Positions 1 to 13,516 of a stretch of 64,000 bases of DNA are shown one piece after another. Location of the stretch: positions 1 to 64,000 of the forward strand of contig JANBVO010000042.1 in the NCBI GenBank assembly GCA_030052745.1, written 5' to 3'. The notes below the pieces were generated by a model. The model had not been told where the DNA came from, did not search any database, and saw only the letters and a program-made list of their open reading frames with translations. The stretch's first letter is position 1, and every line of letters starts with the position of its first letter. The DNA is from Pleurostoma richardsiae. Taxonomy: Eukaryota > Ascomycota > Sordariomycetes > Calosphaeriales > Pleurostomataceae. The position numbers and the translations under genes were made by a program.

Positions 1-3000
1 CCCCCCCCCCCCCCCCCCCCAAAAAAAAAAAAAAAAAAATGAGTGGACAGGCGGCTTGTCCACTCGGATCAGAGTGTATGGACGCCACAATCTGATCTTA
101 TCCTTGGGGGCTCGGTGGGCGCACGGAGCTGAAACTCGCAGAGAGGAGGGGTGTCGTTGACACAGAGAATCCCCTGCCATAGATTTCCTGCCCAATCACC
201 ACATGGAAAATTTCAGGGACTGAACTGAGAGCTGAAAGACTGAGCCATTGCAGGGTGATGATGGAAGTTGCGATATAGGACGCGCAGTCGATATGCGTGC
301 TTGCAACAGCGCTGCCGGTCAGAGATGAGACATCGACGGAGACGGAGAGGAAGAGGTGAGATATTCTGCTGCTGATTAGCGGGCAGCGTTACGCGGCACC
401 GTTGAAGGCTCGTTGAGCCCGGAGATACATACATGATGTCTCCTGATACTGGCCGAACGTTGTGAGAAATAACTTTGACAGCTTGAAAGAGACATTGTGT
501 GCAACGCCGCGTAAGACCATCATGCAGACGGAAGTACTTCGCATCCCGCCACAGACGCATAGAAGCCTCGCAAGCCCAATCTCCGAGAGGCGATCCAGTT
601 TCAGCAACTGACGACGCGCTCACCGCTTTTCTCAGCTCCGAGAACGCGAGTAATCAACTGCTTGACAAGAGGCAAAAGCGGCTTGACCCTGTGAGTGCTG
701 CTGATGGAAGTCACAATTCGTCCGAGTCCACTGCAGCACCTAGATTAGCACACAGATGCCTCACTTTCCCCGACTTTCGGTAGGCCGCAGGTGGCGAGAC
801 CTCATCCGACACGTTGTGGGCGGGGGCCAGAGCATGTCGTTTGTGCCATTGGGTCACTGGCTTCTGTCTGGCGGCTTCGCTTGGCTTGAGGCGTGGTCAT
901 CCGAGTCAGGTTCTCACGCTTCGTAGACAAGGATGCGACGTCGAGGGATGTTCGATGCCGACGAAGTTCAGCGTTTGCGGTTGAAGGTGGGTGTTGAGAC
1001 ATCGGGCATCGGACCGCGGGAAGTGGGAGGCCGTTCGGTCGATCTCCGCTTTTTCGGTGGGAGGGCGCCGGCGATGCCGCCCGTGAGGCAGCCCTGTACC
1101 TCCGTACCCCGTACCCCGAACAGGTACAGCACGGAATACACGAGTTACGTACCCCTACAGAGTACAGTTGCCTTCTGCTGGGTTTGGGTTTCTTCTCGTC
1201 TTCAAGCTCCCAGATGGGATCCCCTTGGCTCCAGGCGCCAGGGTTCTGAGGCAACATACCGGTGTCGAGCACCCAATGCACGCTCATGCAATCATGAATC
1301 AATCAATACCTTTGTCCTCGGGAGACGACGACTGGCGACGACTGGTGCTCCTCGAGGGTTACACGCATCCACTGAGCTGGCATTAGACGATGCGGTGTAG
1401 AGGCTTGGGGCCTCGAGATCTCAGGGCGTAAGCAATATCAGATCCCGCACGCGACTCTATACGGGCTCCCGCCACGCCACAGTGCAATGCAGCCCTCATT
1501 ATCAACATGGGTAATGTGTTACTAGGAAAATCCAGTCCTGGAGGGTCGCACAGAACCACGACTTCGGGGCCTGTAGACGAAGCCAGCAGACATCAGCACC
1601 GGTCGCTTATCAAGCCACCATCGGATGCCTGCAGGCAAATTATTAGCTCTGTGCCTTCAAGCTGGAGCATGACACAGATCCCCGCCGCCGAGAGAGAGGG
1701 TGTGTGAGATTGTGCTGAACGACGGGGCGGTAGGGGCAATCGAGGCTGAGGATCCCAGCTGCTTCCGCAGGGAGCAGCCATTGCCGTCTCGGCGGTCAAG
1801 TTCCCCTCCGCTTGTATCTGCTTCCGCTTCGCACGCTTTTGCAGTGTCTTGCGAGCACGGAGGGTCAGGGATCCTGGGCACAGCTTATTGGGTTACTTGC
1901 ACAGTGAAGCCCCCCCAGGCTGTTTCTGAGCAAACGGGACAGAGGCTTCCCCACCTTCAATGGCACCAAGTACCCTACTACGTACAGCAGCGGTTGAGGC
2001 CTCGCTCAACGCAGCAGCTGCCGTGAGATGGCCAAGCAATGTACTGCTGGCTGAGCATGTTGAGCCCGAATGGAGAGCGCTCTTCTGTTACTGCAGATAG
2101 AACAAGAAAAGGGGTGGCAGCTCAGGCGGATGGGAGGTGCCGCCGCGTGTCCGCGTCGTCCAAGTCGAACCGCCAATGTTCCTAGCGAGGCGGATGGAAA
2201 GCCCGCGTGCCTGTACTCGGGTGGCTTTTCGCCGGGCCCACGACACGACCGACGGAGCCGTGACAGAGAATCGCATCCCAGCCAGTCAACTAACACAGCA
2301 GGCTCAAGAGAACAACTAGCTCTGTGGGCTTGCACCCTTTCTCCTTAGCTCTCTCAGGCTCTCCGTCGGGAACTCTTGCACCATCCGGGGCAATGCAGCA
2401 GCTCCACCCGAGCAAGTATATGCAGGTACCTTGGCGCCAGGTACGTTACCTTGTTGCTCAAGCATCTCGCGTCGATGCTCGGGGCAGAACGTTGAGCCTT
2501 TCCGGTGGAGTCCTCGCCGACAGATAGCAGCCCACGACGATGGGGCACGCGCTTCAGAGTGAACGGCAACAATACCGACCCCATGAAGCTCAGACGGCCC
2601 TCCAACCACTCCCATCTTCAAGTTCCTGGCAATTCCCCTTGCCGCGAGCCTCATTGTGAAGTCAACACGCATCCAGACCGCTCTTGCGACCGCAGGACGT
2701 ACGTGCGTTCTGTCGAAACGGCACACTCCCACCCGGCGGTTACACATGCCGCCTGTACTCGGGGACCGGCGCTGTGATCGAACTCACCAGAAAAAGCAAG
2801 CTTATTTAGGGCCCATCTATTGCTGTCTGGATGCCTTGATGACCTTTGACAGAGGGCGTCAGCAGGAATACCGGTCACAGTACTTTTGAATACCTTCTTA
2901 CCTACAGGACCTCGCTGCCGACGGAAACCCCCTCATACACTACACTACAACCTTCTAGAGAGGCGCCCAAGGGCTCCGCGGATGCAACGCTAGTCTAGCC

Positions 3001-4795
3001 GCTCTAGCGGCGAACATCTTCCAGAAAAAAGGGCGACGGAGAACAGGATTGTGGCCCTCTGTCGTCACTTGTCACGCCATCACCCACATTTTCTCATGCT
3101 TGACAGATCCTAGCCTGCCTGAGTCTGGAGTTGAGCTGCAACGTCTGTCTGTCGTCAGGCCGGATCTTCATCCAATTGACGGACGAAACTGCCTTCCCTC
3201 CTCCCGGATCGTCGAAGTGTGGTGAGGCCACGGGAGATCCGCACTAAACGACGACACGACCCAACGTTAAACGCTGCTGGGAGCGGCATGGTATGCTGCA
3301 GGACAGCAGCGCCTGGATCAGCGGCCCAAACCCCGATTGCCCAGGGGCCCAGCGCCGCCGCCGCTGGCCACCCACAGGGTACGTACCTCACGTCGCTCGG
3401 CCCAACTTCTGGACACGGACATCGGCCGCTCAACACCACGCACGGCATCGCCAACCATCGCCGCAAGACACTGCACGAGCGACAGCCTGCGTGGTCAGGG
3501 ATATGTGGGTATTAGAGTTTTCTAGCCGCCTTCTCTGCAGCTGACCATCTCCTTGTCCGAATCCCTGCAAGCCTTCTCGTTGCTGCATCTTGTTGCTTTC
3601 CCAATCCCCAATCAATCCGCCCCCTGTGGCACCGCTCTGCTCTGTCGCCCCCGACCATCTCGATAGCCCTGCCTTACCTGATCTGTCTGTGCCCTAATAA
3701 CACCATGGTACCATGGGAACGGGCACGGGCACGGGCAGGCCGGGGCTCCTTCCTAACCGTCCTCCTCGTTCCTCCACAGCGGCGCATCTAAGCAGGAACC
3801 CTGCCCCCCATGGCGTAGTGCGGTTGCAATTGAGGACAGGGGACTCTCGGACGCTGTTCTGGAGGCGTGTGTCTCAGGCGCCTACCCTTGCTGGCGTGTC
3901 CCTGTCGTGGCTTTTCGTCTGTGTCGTTTCCTCCCACCCCCTCGGGTTGCCCTCTCAAACGGAGATCCTCCGTCCTAGACGCGCAAACGCCTGCCACCAT
4001 CAGCTCTGTTCTCTCAGCCTACCTATATGTGATCGACCCCATCTCCCCACACGGAATACCACATGCCGGCAGGCCTGACGCGCCTTACCGCCCTGCCTGG
4101 GTGATGGTCTTTGCATGTACCTCTACTGTTGGCTCTCTCCGAGAGCCGTCCAGTGTGAACATGACGGTTCAGCTGTCATGCCCCCTAGATCGGGTCGAGG
4201 TGACATCTAGCCCTGTGCAAGTACCTTAGTATCTCCGGCGAGTGCCACCTTGGGCAGCTTGTGGGTCTTGCTCTCTCATTCCTATCTCTCCTTTCCTTTC
4301 TGTCACCTCCCAGATGGAGTATATGCTGCCGCGAGGCGCACAATGTTGAGCCCCATCGCATCGCATCGAGATATAAATAACGTGCAGCCATCTCTGCTCG
4401 CTTCTTCCCGTCCCGTCTCCCCCACCAAGGCCGGTTTTAAGCAGCCTATCTCCTCCTTGCACGTTGGTCTTGCCGGCAGAGACTCCATTTCGGCTCGATC
4501 CATGTTTCAACCACCCGTCCAACATATAGTGTCTAGTCTGTAACCTAACGGCCCGTAAGGAATCTCGAAGGACACCCGTCGACAACGCCACCGTCTCAAG
4601 GAAGACCCAGGCAGCCGCGATATAGGCAGACGGCTGTTTGACACGGCGAGTGCTTTGCTGGGTTTACCATATGCCAGCGCAGCCTGTTTTAGCAGGCTAG
4701 ATACTCGCCCACCCTCATCGTCCTGCCTTGACGACCACCACATCGCAGCTCAGCAAACTGCAGATACTACGGCCCCCAAGAGCTTGGGAGCATAC
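1..4795. other. gene-poor leading stretch
   Basis: No convincing gene is seen in this stretch. It opens with 20 C followed directly by 19 A. Open frames here are short, overlap on both strands and lack domain-like composition or paired splice signals. An AGGTACCTT motif of the kind recurring in other intergenic regions lies at 2424-2432. The last few hundred bases are likely the promoter and leader of the gene starting at 4796. Confidence 0.6.
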
Positions 4796-5606
4796 ATGGC
4801 CTTCTCAGGTCATCCAGGCGGCGGCTCATCGTCGTCGTTCCAGCGGGCTCAAGTAACACTCACCATTTCCCAGTCCTGTTCCTCACACTCTCCTAAGCCT
4901 CTGCTGCCCTCCCACGCACGAGGACATCTGAAATACTAACGACGTACCCGCTCTACAGCCCTTCATGGACCCCCAGTTCGACATCTTCGAGTGGCACGGC
5001 AAATTCAGATCTTGTGTGCGCTACTTCTTGGACCACGCGCAGTACTCGGGTCCCGTCCAGGCCGTCGCAGCATTCATCAATATCCAACTACCGTTCCAGA
5101 GGCCGAGGCAACCGGTGCTCTCCTCAAAGCCAGCGGGATCACCGGCTGCCGCCCTCGGTGCAGGGGGCGGTAGCATCGCAATGCCGGGGGCCCCACCAGC
5201 TCAAGTCCAGACGCAGCAGCCCCTCGCATACGTGACGCTTATTCCTTACATCCGCCGGTTGATCGCGACAGGCTTCGACGTGCCTGCGGTGCTGCACAGC
5301 TTCTTCGGAGACGACTGGGCCGCCGGCATCGGGCCCATGCACGAGGCGGAGCGAAGAAATTACCTGTTCGCGGCCAAGAGCGACAACTGGCTGAAGGTGA
5401 AGGCTGACTACGACATGGACGAGGGGCAGGGAGTACCGTTCCTCGTGCCATTACAGAACGTCTCCGAGAAGGAGATTCTTGCTGCCGAAAGCAGGTGGAG
5501 CGAGTGGCTCGCTATGCAGGACTGGATGCTGGGCCCGCGGGCGCCGCAGGAGGTGAGGGAGTCGCCGTACGGCGGCGGCGTGAGGGTCAAGCGGGAGGAG
5601 GATTGA
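4796..5606 (+). CDS. conserved fungal protein of unknown function, 234 aa
   Basis: Two exons: 4796-4852 and 4959-5606. The 106-nt intron has a GTAACA donor, a CTAAC branch site near 4936 and a CTACAG acceptor, phase 0. The first exon encodes a short Ser/Gly-rich leader from its ATG; the second starts PFMDPQF. The body has an aromatic segment (FEWHGKFRSCVRYFLDHA), a Pro/Gln-rich linker, a hydrophobic helical part around PLAYVTLIPYIRRL, and a basic-acidic tail. No signal peptide or membrane helix is visible. From memory, similar Sordariomycete proteins carry the automatic label 'ilp is an apoptosis inhibitor', which is not a tested function; I treat the function as unknown. The alternative is a start at 4965, giving 213 aa, but the intron reads cleanly. 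Confidence 0.6.
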
Positions 5607-7660
5607 GGAGCGAGTGGACTACAACGTACGTACGCAAGTGCGCTGGCGGGGATGCTAACGGAGTCACGAGGTCCGACTCCGAGGATCTGGGCAGTGTTTG
5701 AGTCAGTCGTGGAATGAAACGGTAGCGGGCCGGGACGGTACGAAGCTCGGTAGCGGCACGAGCGGGTACGCTTCGCGTGGGAAAGGGATAAGCAGTTACG
5801 GGAGCACACCAGCTGCAGCCTCTCTCTTAGGGGAAACCATGACATAGAGGTCTCGCGATACCAAGGGCCGGAACTAGGGATTTTGCCTTGGCAGACCGTT
5901 GCTGAAGGGAAAGGCCAAAACGGAGAACAGTCACTTGGATTTTCGGCGGTATTCAACACGGGAGGCATTTGTGTCGGGCCTGGATTCGGGTCTTGAAGCT
6001 ATCGTGTACATTCTCTGCAAGGCCATCGTCGGTTTCAGATCTTAGGGGGTCAAACAGGGCGGAGGTTCTAGTGTAAGTCCATTGGGCGGTACTTTTGGCT
6101 TTGAGGCTATTAGGATCAACAGCACTAATAGCACTCTAAACCCTTCCGTTTGCTTCCACAGATAATACCAAGCTTACTTTGTAGCCAGCCATTCCCTCGC
6201 TGTTCGCTCGGGTTCGGGTTCTCTCGGCGGCGGGGGAGAGAAAGTGCTCCTTGGTTGCTCACTGGGGTGAGCCACGGCTGGACGAGATCGCCTCGCTAGC
6301 AGCTACTCTGAAATCTGATCAGCGAGACGCGGCAGCACGCCGCCCGCGGAGCACATGTCGTCACCGCGAAGCGTCCTGCGCACGTACGCAGAGAGGTGTA
6401 GGCGTGCGATCCGCTCGAGCTTTGAGCTACCTCGGCTGCCTCGACCCCCCTCCCCAGCCATAAGGGTCCTGTCCGCACCCTCAACCCCTCCTCAACCCCT
6501 CACCAGGCCGATTTCCGCAGGTGCAGGCAAGGCTGGGGCCGACATGGAGACTCCGGGTCATGCACGATAGCGCCCGCTGCAAGTGATACAGAGCCACCGT
6601 GACACGGCATCTGCGCCGCAAGGACGTAGTGCACATTAGCTAGATGGGACGGAGCGACGGGCGGCCCTTTCTCACCCCCCCTTCTCCTCCCGTCCCGAGC
6701 CACCATCCATGGACCGGCTGCAGGCTTCCCCGAAAGCTATCGGGGTTGGGGGCAACATAGCGCATCTATGCCCTGCTGCGTCGCCGCCCTGCACGCGAAG
6801 CACTGGGTTTGGTTGCTTCTTGCCCTTGGGGATGGGCGGTTTGGTCGGGAGATGATCCACGGGGGAAGCTCCGGCGGAGCGACGGTCGTGCAAGAGCAAC
6901 ATTAGGATATTCGTATGGCGTAGTGATGGTGATAAGATGGCAGTGGGGGGGGATCGGTTCCTCTATCAGATGAAACCGTGTGTACTGTACAGAGGTACCT
7001 ACCTCCTGTAACGTGTACCCGACACCCACAGGAAGCGACACCCGTAGGTACCTAAGGCAAGGTCCTTTGCTACTGGGCCTGGGCAGCCTCGGTACCTCCA
7101 CTCCCACCTCCCACCCCTCCCACCACCTCCGACTCGGGCTTTCAGCTGGCCTGGCACTTTTTAGTGGGGAAGAACAGGGGGGGCGCAAGTGAGGCTGGTG
7201 CGCTCGAGCCACACGTCGATTGGACCTGCGCTGCGCTCGGCATGTGCCGACCTTCAACGCTTCCACAGCTTCAGCGGAGGTTGTTCCGACGAGACACGAC
7301 GACGATCTCTGCAGCTTCACCCTCAGCTATCCTTGTCACATCTCCTCTCGGTCAGCTGGGTAAGGCATCTGTAATACGCGTTCCGACCGCATGTGGCGAC
7401 GACACCAGGGGATCCCGGCCTGATCATCTCAGACACAGCACCGCTCTCACGCCGGCTCTCGTGTGCGCTGTCTCGCGGCGACGGACAGTCAAGCCTCCAT
7501 GGGCTACAGTCCATGATTCGTGCTCAACCCTCCTCGGACTCTCGGCGGCCTTGACATGCCGTCCCACCACGACTAGGCCATCAGCGGAGCTGCCTCCGAG
7601 TCGAATGAAGGGAGGCGACGATACGACGCAGATCTCGAAGCCCATCCACACACGAGCACC
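5607..7660. other. intergenic region upstream of the Med5 gene
   Basis: No gene is recognised. The stretch contains a G-run near 6945, AGGTACCTACC at 6993-7003, a perfect TAGGTACCTA palindrome at 7045-7054 and GGTACC at 7091-7096. These lie 560-670 bases before the Med5 start, a plausible promoter position. Open frames on both strands are compositionally unlike the neighbouring genes. Confidence 0.5.
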
Positions 7661-10600
7661 ATGACCTCCATCACCAAGCCCCCCGGTCCAGGGGCTCATC
7701 ATCATCATCATTCGGCACCTCGCTCCCTGTCGGCCGCGCGCGGCCAATGGACCGCGTTCCTGGACCGCTGCCTCGTCACCCGCCTCGACCTCGACGAGTT
7801 CGAGGCGTACGTGCCCCTCCTCCAGGCGAAGCACCCGCTGCCCGCCGATGCCATCGCCGACATCTTCCTGCGGCCATCGCCCCGCAGCCGCGACTGCCTC
7901 GACTCCCGCGTCCACGGATACCTCCAGGCCCTACTGGATCTGCGTTACATCGACACGCCGGCGATCCTCAAGGCCCTGTACAAGTACTCGACGTCGCACA
8001 CGCAGTCTGCCCCGGAGCACGAGCACCAGCACCAGCACGACGATGCAGGGGGGGAAGCCGGCGCGGGGGCCCAGGGGCAGCGCCCGCACAAGGAGGGCGG
8101 CGCCGATGGTGACAGCGGAGGGGCCCAGGCGGACGGGGGGGAGGCGCTGCGCTGGCGCTCGTCGTACGGCGCCGAGGAGGTCATCTTCTACCGGCTGACC
8201 AAGGCGGTGGCGCAGGGCACGGGGATCCGCAGCGCACAGGACGGCGTCGCGGTCGCGCTCGTCATGGCGCGGTGGATGACGCTGTTCACGGCGGCGGCGG
8301 CTGCCTTCGCCGAGGACGTCATGGGCGCGCTGCACAGCTCGCAGTCGCAGCGCGACGAGATGGAGGCCGCGCGGGCGGCGTTCGTGATGCTGCTGCTGGG
8401 CGTCTGCGAGAATCAGATTGTGCTGGAGGCGCTGAGCAAGCCGATGGCTAAAGGTGAGCCCCCAGGTTTCAGCAGTCTCGTCTTTTTGGTTCGTGTGTGA
8501 TAGAGGATCGTTTCGCTGACCGCGGCACGGCCTGAGGTGAAGACGCGAGGAAGGCGCTCTCGGAGAGCCTGGCCACCTTCGTGCCCTCCATCATGCAGGG
8601 CGCGTCGCAGATTGCTGCTAGGCTTGAGCTGTTCCGCACGGACACGCTGGCCAGCTTCGAGCCGGCAAGCAAGAAGGAGGCGGCGAATACCGAGATCGAC
8701 GAGCTTCTCGACTCGACTATGGGCCTTGATAACTTTGCCGTTGCCGACCTGCACATCGAGAACTCGCGCGCAGGCCTGTATATCTATCTAAACGCTTCGG
8801 TAAGTCTAATGTGCTTGGATGGGCTGTTGGTTGATACTAAGAGTGAGTGCCAGCTCGTCGGCCGGCCATTGATTGATGACAATGCTATCTATAACTATCT
8901 ACACAACAGATATCAGGTAGGGCTCACAGATTCTTCTCTGATACAGGTGTAGAGCCATGCTGACTATGGCGGACAGGGTGACATACAAACCACTGCCATC
9001 GACCTGATTCTAGCTTCCTTCGACGTCCTCGCCAATGCTGTGTTCCGTAATGAGGGACAAAAGGCAGCTCATCTCCTTCGTTCGTACCTTATCAACAAGG
9101 TACCCTTAATACTCGCGTCCTTTGCGGCGTCGGCTTCGCCGGTATATCCCTTCAACCCCGAGTACTGCATTACGGAAGCGCTCAGCCAGGTGGACACGAA
9201 CGCCTTCCCGACGTTATCGTCCATGTTCGACGACACAAACAATAACAACACCTTCACCGATTCTGTCCGTCAGGACTTCTGCTTTGCCTGCTGTCTGCAT
9301 GGCCTGGTGCCTGAGACCAGCATCGAGACCTTGCTAGGCGAGATTACTTATCAGACTCTGCCTGCTGGCGGTCGCTATGTGAAGGAGGACCTTGTCCAGC
9401 AGTGCCTTGCAGACCATGACCGGATGCTGCAGCTCGTTGGAGAACTGGATAATATGGATGGCAACGTCGGTGCGGTCTGCCAGGCCCTGACAGAGGTATG
9501 TATTAACGACACCTTGACGCTTTGCTGTAGACACGTATTGACTCTACCGCTTTGAATTGCAGATGCTTGGCCGCCTGTGCGCTAACAAGGAGACGATGTC
9601 TCTCAAGGCGCTATGTAGTCACTTGGCCCGGAAGCCTCTGTCGCTAGATGTGCTGCTCCTGTTCGACAAGCCGGGAACCATTTTGCACCCGCTTTGCGAC
9701 CTCCTGGACAACTGGAGATATGATGAAGACCAAGGCGAGTATCAACCTGTGTACGAGGAGTTTGGCTCGATCTTGCTTCTCTTGCTGGCCTTTGTCTACC
9801 GCTACAACCTCTCCATTGCGGACTTGGGAGCCCGTGCTCCAGATTCCTTCGTTGCGAAGCTGCTGAGCAAGGGTCATCTAGGCAGGCCCCTTGACGATCT
9901 CAGCGACCAGGAGAAGGGGCATCTAGACGGCTGGATCCATGGTCTCTTCGACACAGATGCCGGTGGGCTGGGCGATGAATTGATGTCGTCGTGTCCGCCG
10001 CAAGACTTCTACCTGCTCATACCAGCGCTCTTCCACAACATTGTTCTGGCTTTCAGCACCGGCTACCTTGTGGAGGAAAGCCTTAAGGGCGGTGTCGAAT
10101 GTGAGTCTCTACTTTGTTCCGCGTCTGTGATGGGATTGTTAATGCTGACTTCGAGGAGACCTTGTCGACACTTTTCTACTCCCATCGCTAGTCACAGCAA
10201 TTATGTATCTCTCGAACTGCCTCTGGGCAGACCCGCCAGACGAGCAGAAGGCCATTGTACGGATCCTGCAGCTCATACTTCTGCCTAATCAGATATCCAA
10301 CGAAGCATCGACGATGCTATCGTCGCTCCTAAATATTGTAGCTAAACCGCTGGAGCACTCCCTCCGGATGTACCAGCGGCAGGACCCCAAGAGCCAGGAG
10401 GTCGAGCCGCTACTGCGCGCCCTGAAAGAGAACCTCAAGCTTTCGCGGCGGACGGGCAGCGCCGACCACAACGAGCTCGAGGCGTGGACGAGCACGGCCA
10501 ACGGCGGCCTCACCGCGTCAATCCGGCACACCATTCAGGGCCTCGTGCAGTGGAGCCTCCACCCGGGCATGAACATCATGCCCACCTCCTACACGCACCG

Positions 10601-11249
10601 GCAGATCCTCGTCGGGCTCAAGATCCTCGGCGCAAAGCGCCTGCTGCGCATCATCCTCGAGGAGGTCAAGCAGCAGACCGAGGCGGGCAGCGGCGGCGTC
10701 GCCTACGACGTCGGCACGGCGCTGGTCTGCGCGCCGGATGTGGCCAACGATCCTACCGCCGCGTCGCCGCCCTCGCTGCTGGACGACGGCTCGGCACAAT
10801 CGCCGCCGGCGCCGGCGCAGCGGCGGCTGTCGCTACGGGAGGCGCTCAAGTTCGAGGCGGAGGAGTGGAAGAAGATCCAGAAGGCCAGCCCGGTCATGGC
10901 GGAGACGGTGGTGCGGCTGTACCGCAGAGTCGAGGCGCAGATGGTGCAGACGCACCACCCCCCTCACGTGCACCACCACCAGGCGGGGCCCGGGGACATG
11001 CTGCAGGGGGCAGACCTAAGCGGGCTGGACGGGACGAACCTGGGCGACGCGATCGCCGCCGCCGCCGCGGCCGGGGGCGCTGAGGCGGGGGACGCGATGG
11101 CTATCGACGCGCATGGGATGGACCTGGGGCTCGGGGCGGGGAGCGCGGCGGGGTCGACGGGGGGGTTGGACCTGGGCGGGGATCAGGACATGTTCTCTGG
11201 CCTGGGGAGCCTGGATGGGTGGGAAGGGATGGGGATGGATATTGGGTAG
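7661..11249 (+). CDS. nut1: Mediator complex subunit 5 (Med5/Nut1)
   Basis: Six exons are inferred: 7661-8453, 8543-8799, 8854-8916, 8977-9495, 9563-10100 and 10192-11249. They give 1075 aa, a normal Med5 length. Med5 is a tail-module subunit of the nuclear Mediator complex, linking activators to RNA polymerase II. Family-like blocks include [18 protein letters not shown] near the N-terminus, the passage LYIYLNAS joined to [16 protein letters not shown] and then to [20 protein letters not shown], and [20 protein letters not shown] in the C-terminal third. The third exon is only 63 nt; skipping it would break the conserved block. The start ATG follows a CCATC-rich leader; a natural run of five His lies near residue 13. 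The C-terminal 100 residues are low-complexity Gly/Ala/Asp with a His-Pro patch. The call rests on recognised conservation, not a search. Confidence 0.85.
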
Positions 11250-12117
11250 AGGAGTTGCCTGAGAACGGGGTCATAGGTGGAGGTGTTGCTGCGATAAGGA
11301 GGACATTCGAAGTGGAAAGAAAGAGGTCAAAGAAACTATGTCTGTCTTGCTGGTGTTTGGTATGGTATGGCTTGGGGAGCTTGAGGTACAGATACAGGTG
11401 CATATATACCCATATCCTTGTCATAGGCAGGATTCTGTGCGATGCTTCACCGATTCGAGCTCATCAGGTCTTTACTCTGCGTCTACCTTATCACGATTTC
11501 TTGAAAGAGACTGCATTCTACTGCCTACGCTGAATATCATCGCCACTGTCAACAGACTGACTAGGATAATTCATGTTCTTTTTGTCTATCCTCGGACACA
11601 TCTTCCAATATGTATGAGAGTACCGCATCCAAGCTTGGAGACATGGCCATCACGTTCGGCGCAACCTTGGAAGGAAGAGGTCGAAGTCTAGAACAAGGAA
11701 GCCATTAGACGAAGATAGTGCTAATAGCTTCTTGGTCTGTATCGACGAGTGCTATCTAGCGTGCAGGGCTAAGGTCGAGGTTAGAAGAGGCGAGAAGGCG
11801 TTGGAGGCTCAACCCAGCAAAGGCTCCCATGAATAAAAGTGGATCAACACCGGCAGGCGGTCGAAATTGAGGCTGGACCAGCCCTTGTCAGAGCTCCAGC
11901 CCCAGCCCAGGGTCGCGTGGCGCAGAAGCCAGATTGCACACACACAGACACCACGCACACCCACTCGGTCAACCAGTCAATCAATCAATTGGAGCTCTTT
12001 TTCTCCTCAATTACTTCATCGAAAAGCTCCTGCTCCCTCCACTTCTCTCCTTTTCCCCCTTCTCCCTCTCCCCCATCCCATCACCACCCGCCCTTTCTCT
12101 TCGTCTGGCCCGGCACA
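11250..12117. other. intergenic region with CT-rich leader
   Basis: No gene is seen. The last 90 bases before 12118 form a pyrimidine-rich tract (about 12031-12076), typical of highly expressed fungal gene leaders, preceded by a CA-rich stretch near 11935-11965. Confidence 0.5.
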
Positions 12118-13107
12118 ATGGCGTTCCTCAAGCTCTCGGCGCTGGCTCTGCTGGCCCTTCGTGCCGTCTCTGTCTTTGCCCAAGCAGGTGTGAGTAGATG
12201 TCCCAAATCCGCGCGCCGTCGTCGCGTGCGCATGCACACGACAGCTGCAGCGGCATATTCCCATTGCAGCAGCTCAGGCCCAGCTGACTCTCCTTCGCGA
12301 ACAGACTGACGATGCGACCACATCGCCTGAGGGTCCTGACCTGAAGGTGGACATCTCCACGAGCTTCCCAGACTCAGACATCTTCGGCGTTAAGCTCGTC
12401 AACGGCCGGCCGACCAAGGCCATCATCGAGATCAAGAACCTCGAGGATGGCCCAGTCCAGGTCGCCTTTGTGGGCGGCATGCTGTCCACCACCCAGCCGC
12501 TGCCCGAGGACGCTCCGCCCATGGCTGGAGTGCTTCGCAACCTGTCTGCCGTGAGCTACGACGTGTCTATCCCCGCCGGCGAGACCCAGACGCTGCCCTT
12601 CCAGTTCGTCCTGGACATGCAGCCCCAGGACATCAAGCTTGACCTCCTTGCTGTCATCAGCAACCCCGCTGGCCAGGTCTTCCAGGTTCAGGCCCACAGC
12701 GGCACCGCCAGCATTGTTGAGCCCCCCACCAGCATCTTCGACCCCCAGATGTGAGTAATGTCGCTGTAATCAAAATTGAAGAGTCTACAAGTTACTAATC
12801 GCCATCCAGAATCTTCCTGTACATCTTCCTGACCGGCATCTTCGGCGGAACCCTCTACTTCGTCTACAAGACCTGGATCGAGGCCCTCTTCCCCAAGACC
12901 CGCCGCGTCAAGCCTGGCAAGAAGGGCAAGAAGACTGTCGAGGTCGCCGAACCCCTGTCCGGCTCTGAGTCCACCGGCGTCACCACCGGCGCCGACAGCA
13001 AGGACTACGACGAGAGCTGGATCCCCAAGCACCACATGAACCGCCCGACCGCCAAGCGCGTCAAGAGCGGCGCCAGCTCCAAGGCCAAGACCAAGGTGGC
13101 CGAGTAG
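12118..13107 (+). CDS. irc22: Irc22 / TRAP-alpha-like ER membrane protein
   Basis: Three exons, 12118-12189, 12305-12750 and 12810-13107, encode 271 aa. Residues 1-21 form a signal peptide ([16 protein letters not shown]...). The lumenal part reads [20 protein letters not shown] and continues with the beta-rich domain of the TRAP-alpha/Irc22 family, which binds or supports the Sec61 translocon. A single membrane helix follows ([19 protein letters not shown]), then a Lys-rich cytosolic tail ending KTKVAE. The second exon could instead start at 12278, adding nine in-frame codons; I prefer 12305 because CTGAC at 12284 makes a good branch site. The tail and topology match the fungal family. Role in translocation is inferred from the family. 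Confidence 0.85.
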
Positions 13108-13516
13108 CTATCGGCGCTGCCTCCTAAAACGGCGCGAGAGGAAGTTGCCCGGGAGCGAAAGCAGCGGAAAATCCAATAAATGTTTTCATCTGTGTCAGAT
13201 TACCTATATATGTCGCAGAGGGATACCAGGGATGATTTTGCACCATGGGACATGGGGAGTCTTGCGAAGAAAAGCTATTTCCGAATGAAACATGGGCTGG
13301 GCAGTGAGGGCGACGTGTACTGTTATCACATGGGATGGGAAGACAAAAAAAAGAATGGTCAATGCCATGGCTAATGCGTTGCAGTTATGTACAGTTTTTT
13401 TCGTTATCATTGTGCCGGTTCCAAGACTCCCATCGAAATGCAGACATGATTTTCCCTTTCGATCCACTGCCGGTTGTGCGCGCGAGGATACCTGGGACGC
13501 GACGTTTCATCTCTCC
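13108..13516. other. convergent 3' region
   Basis: This lies between the stop of the Irc22-like gene and the stop of the oppositely oriented oxygenase gene. AATAAA occurs at 13176-13181, about 70 bases after the Irc22 stop, and may be its polyadenylation signal. An A-rich run lies near 13345. No gene is seen. Confidence 0.5.

Noticed and set aside
1-40. Telomere at the window start
   Set aside because: No TTAGGG or CCCTAA units; only homopolymers.
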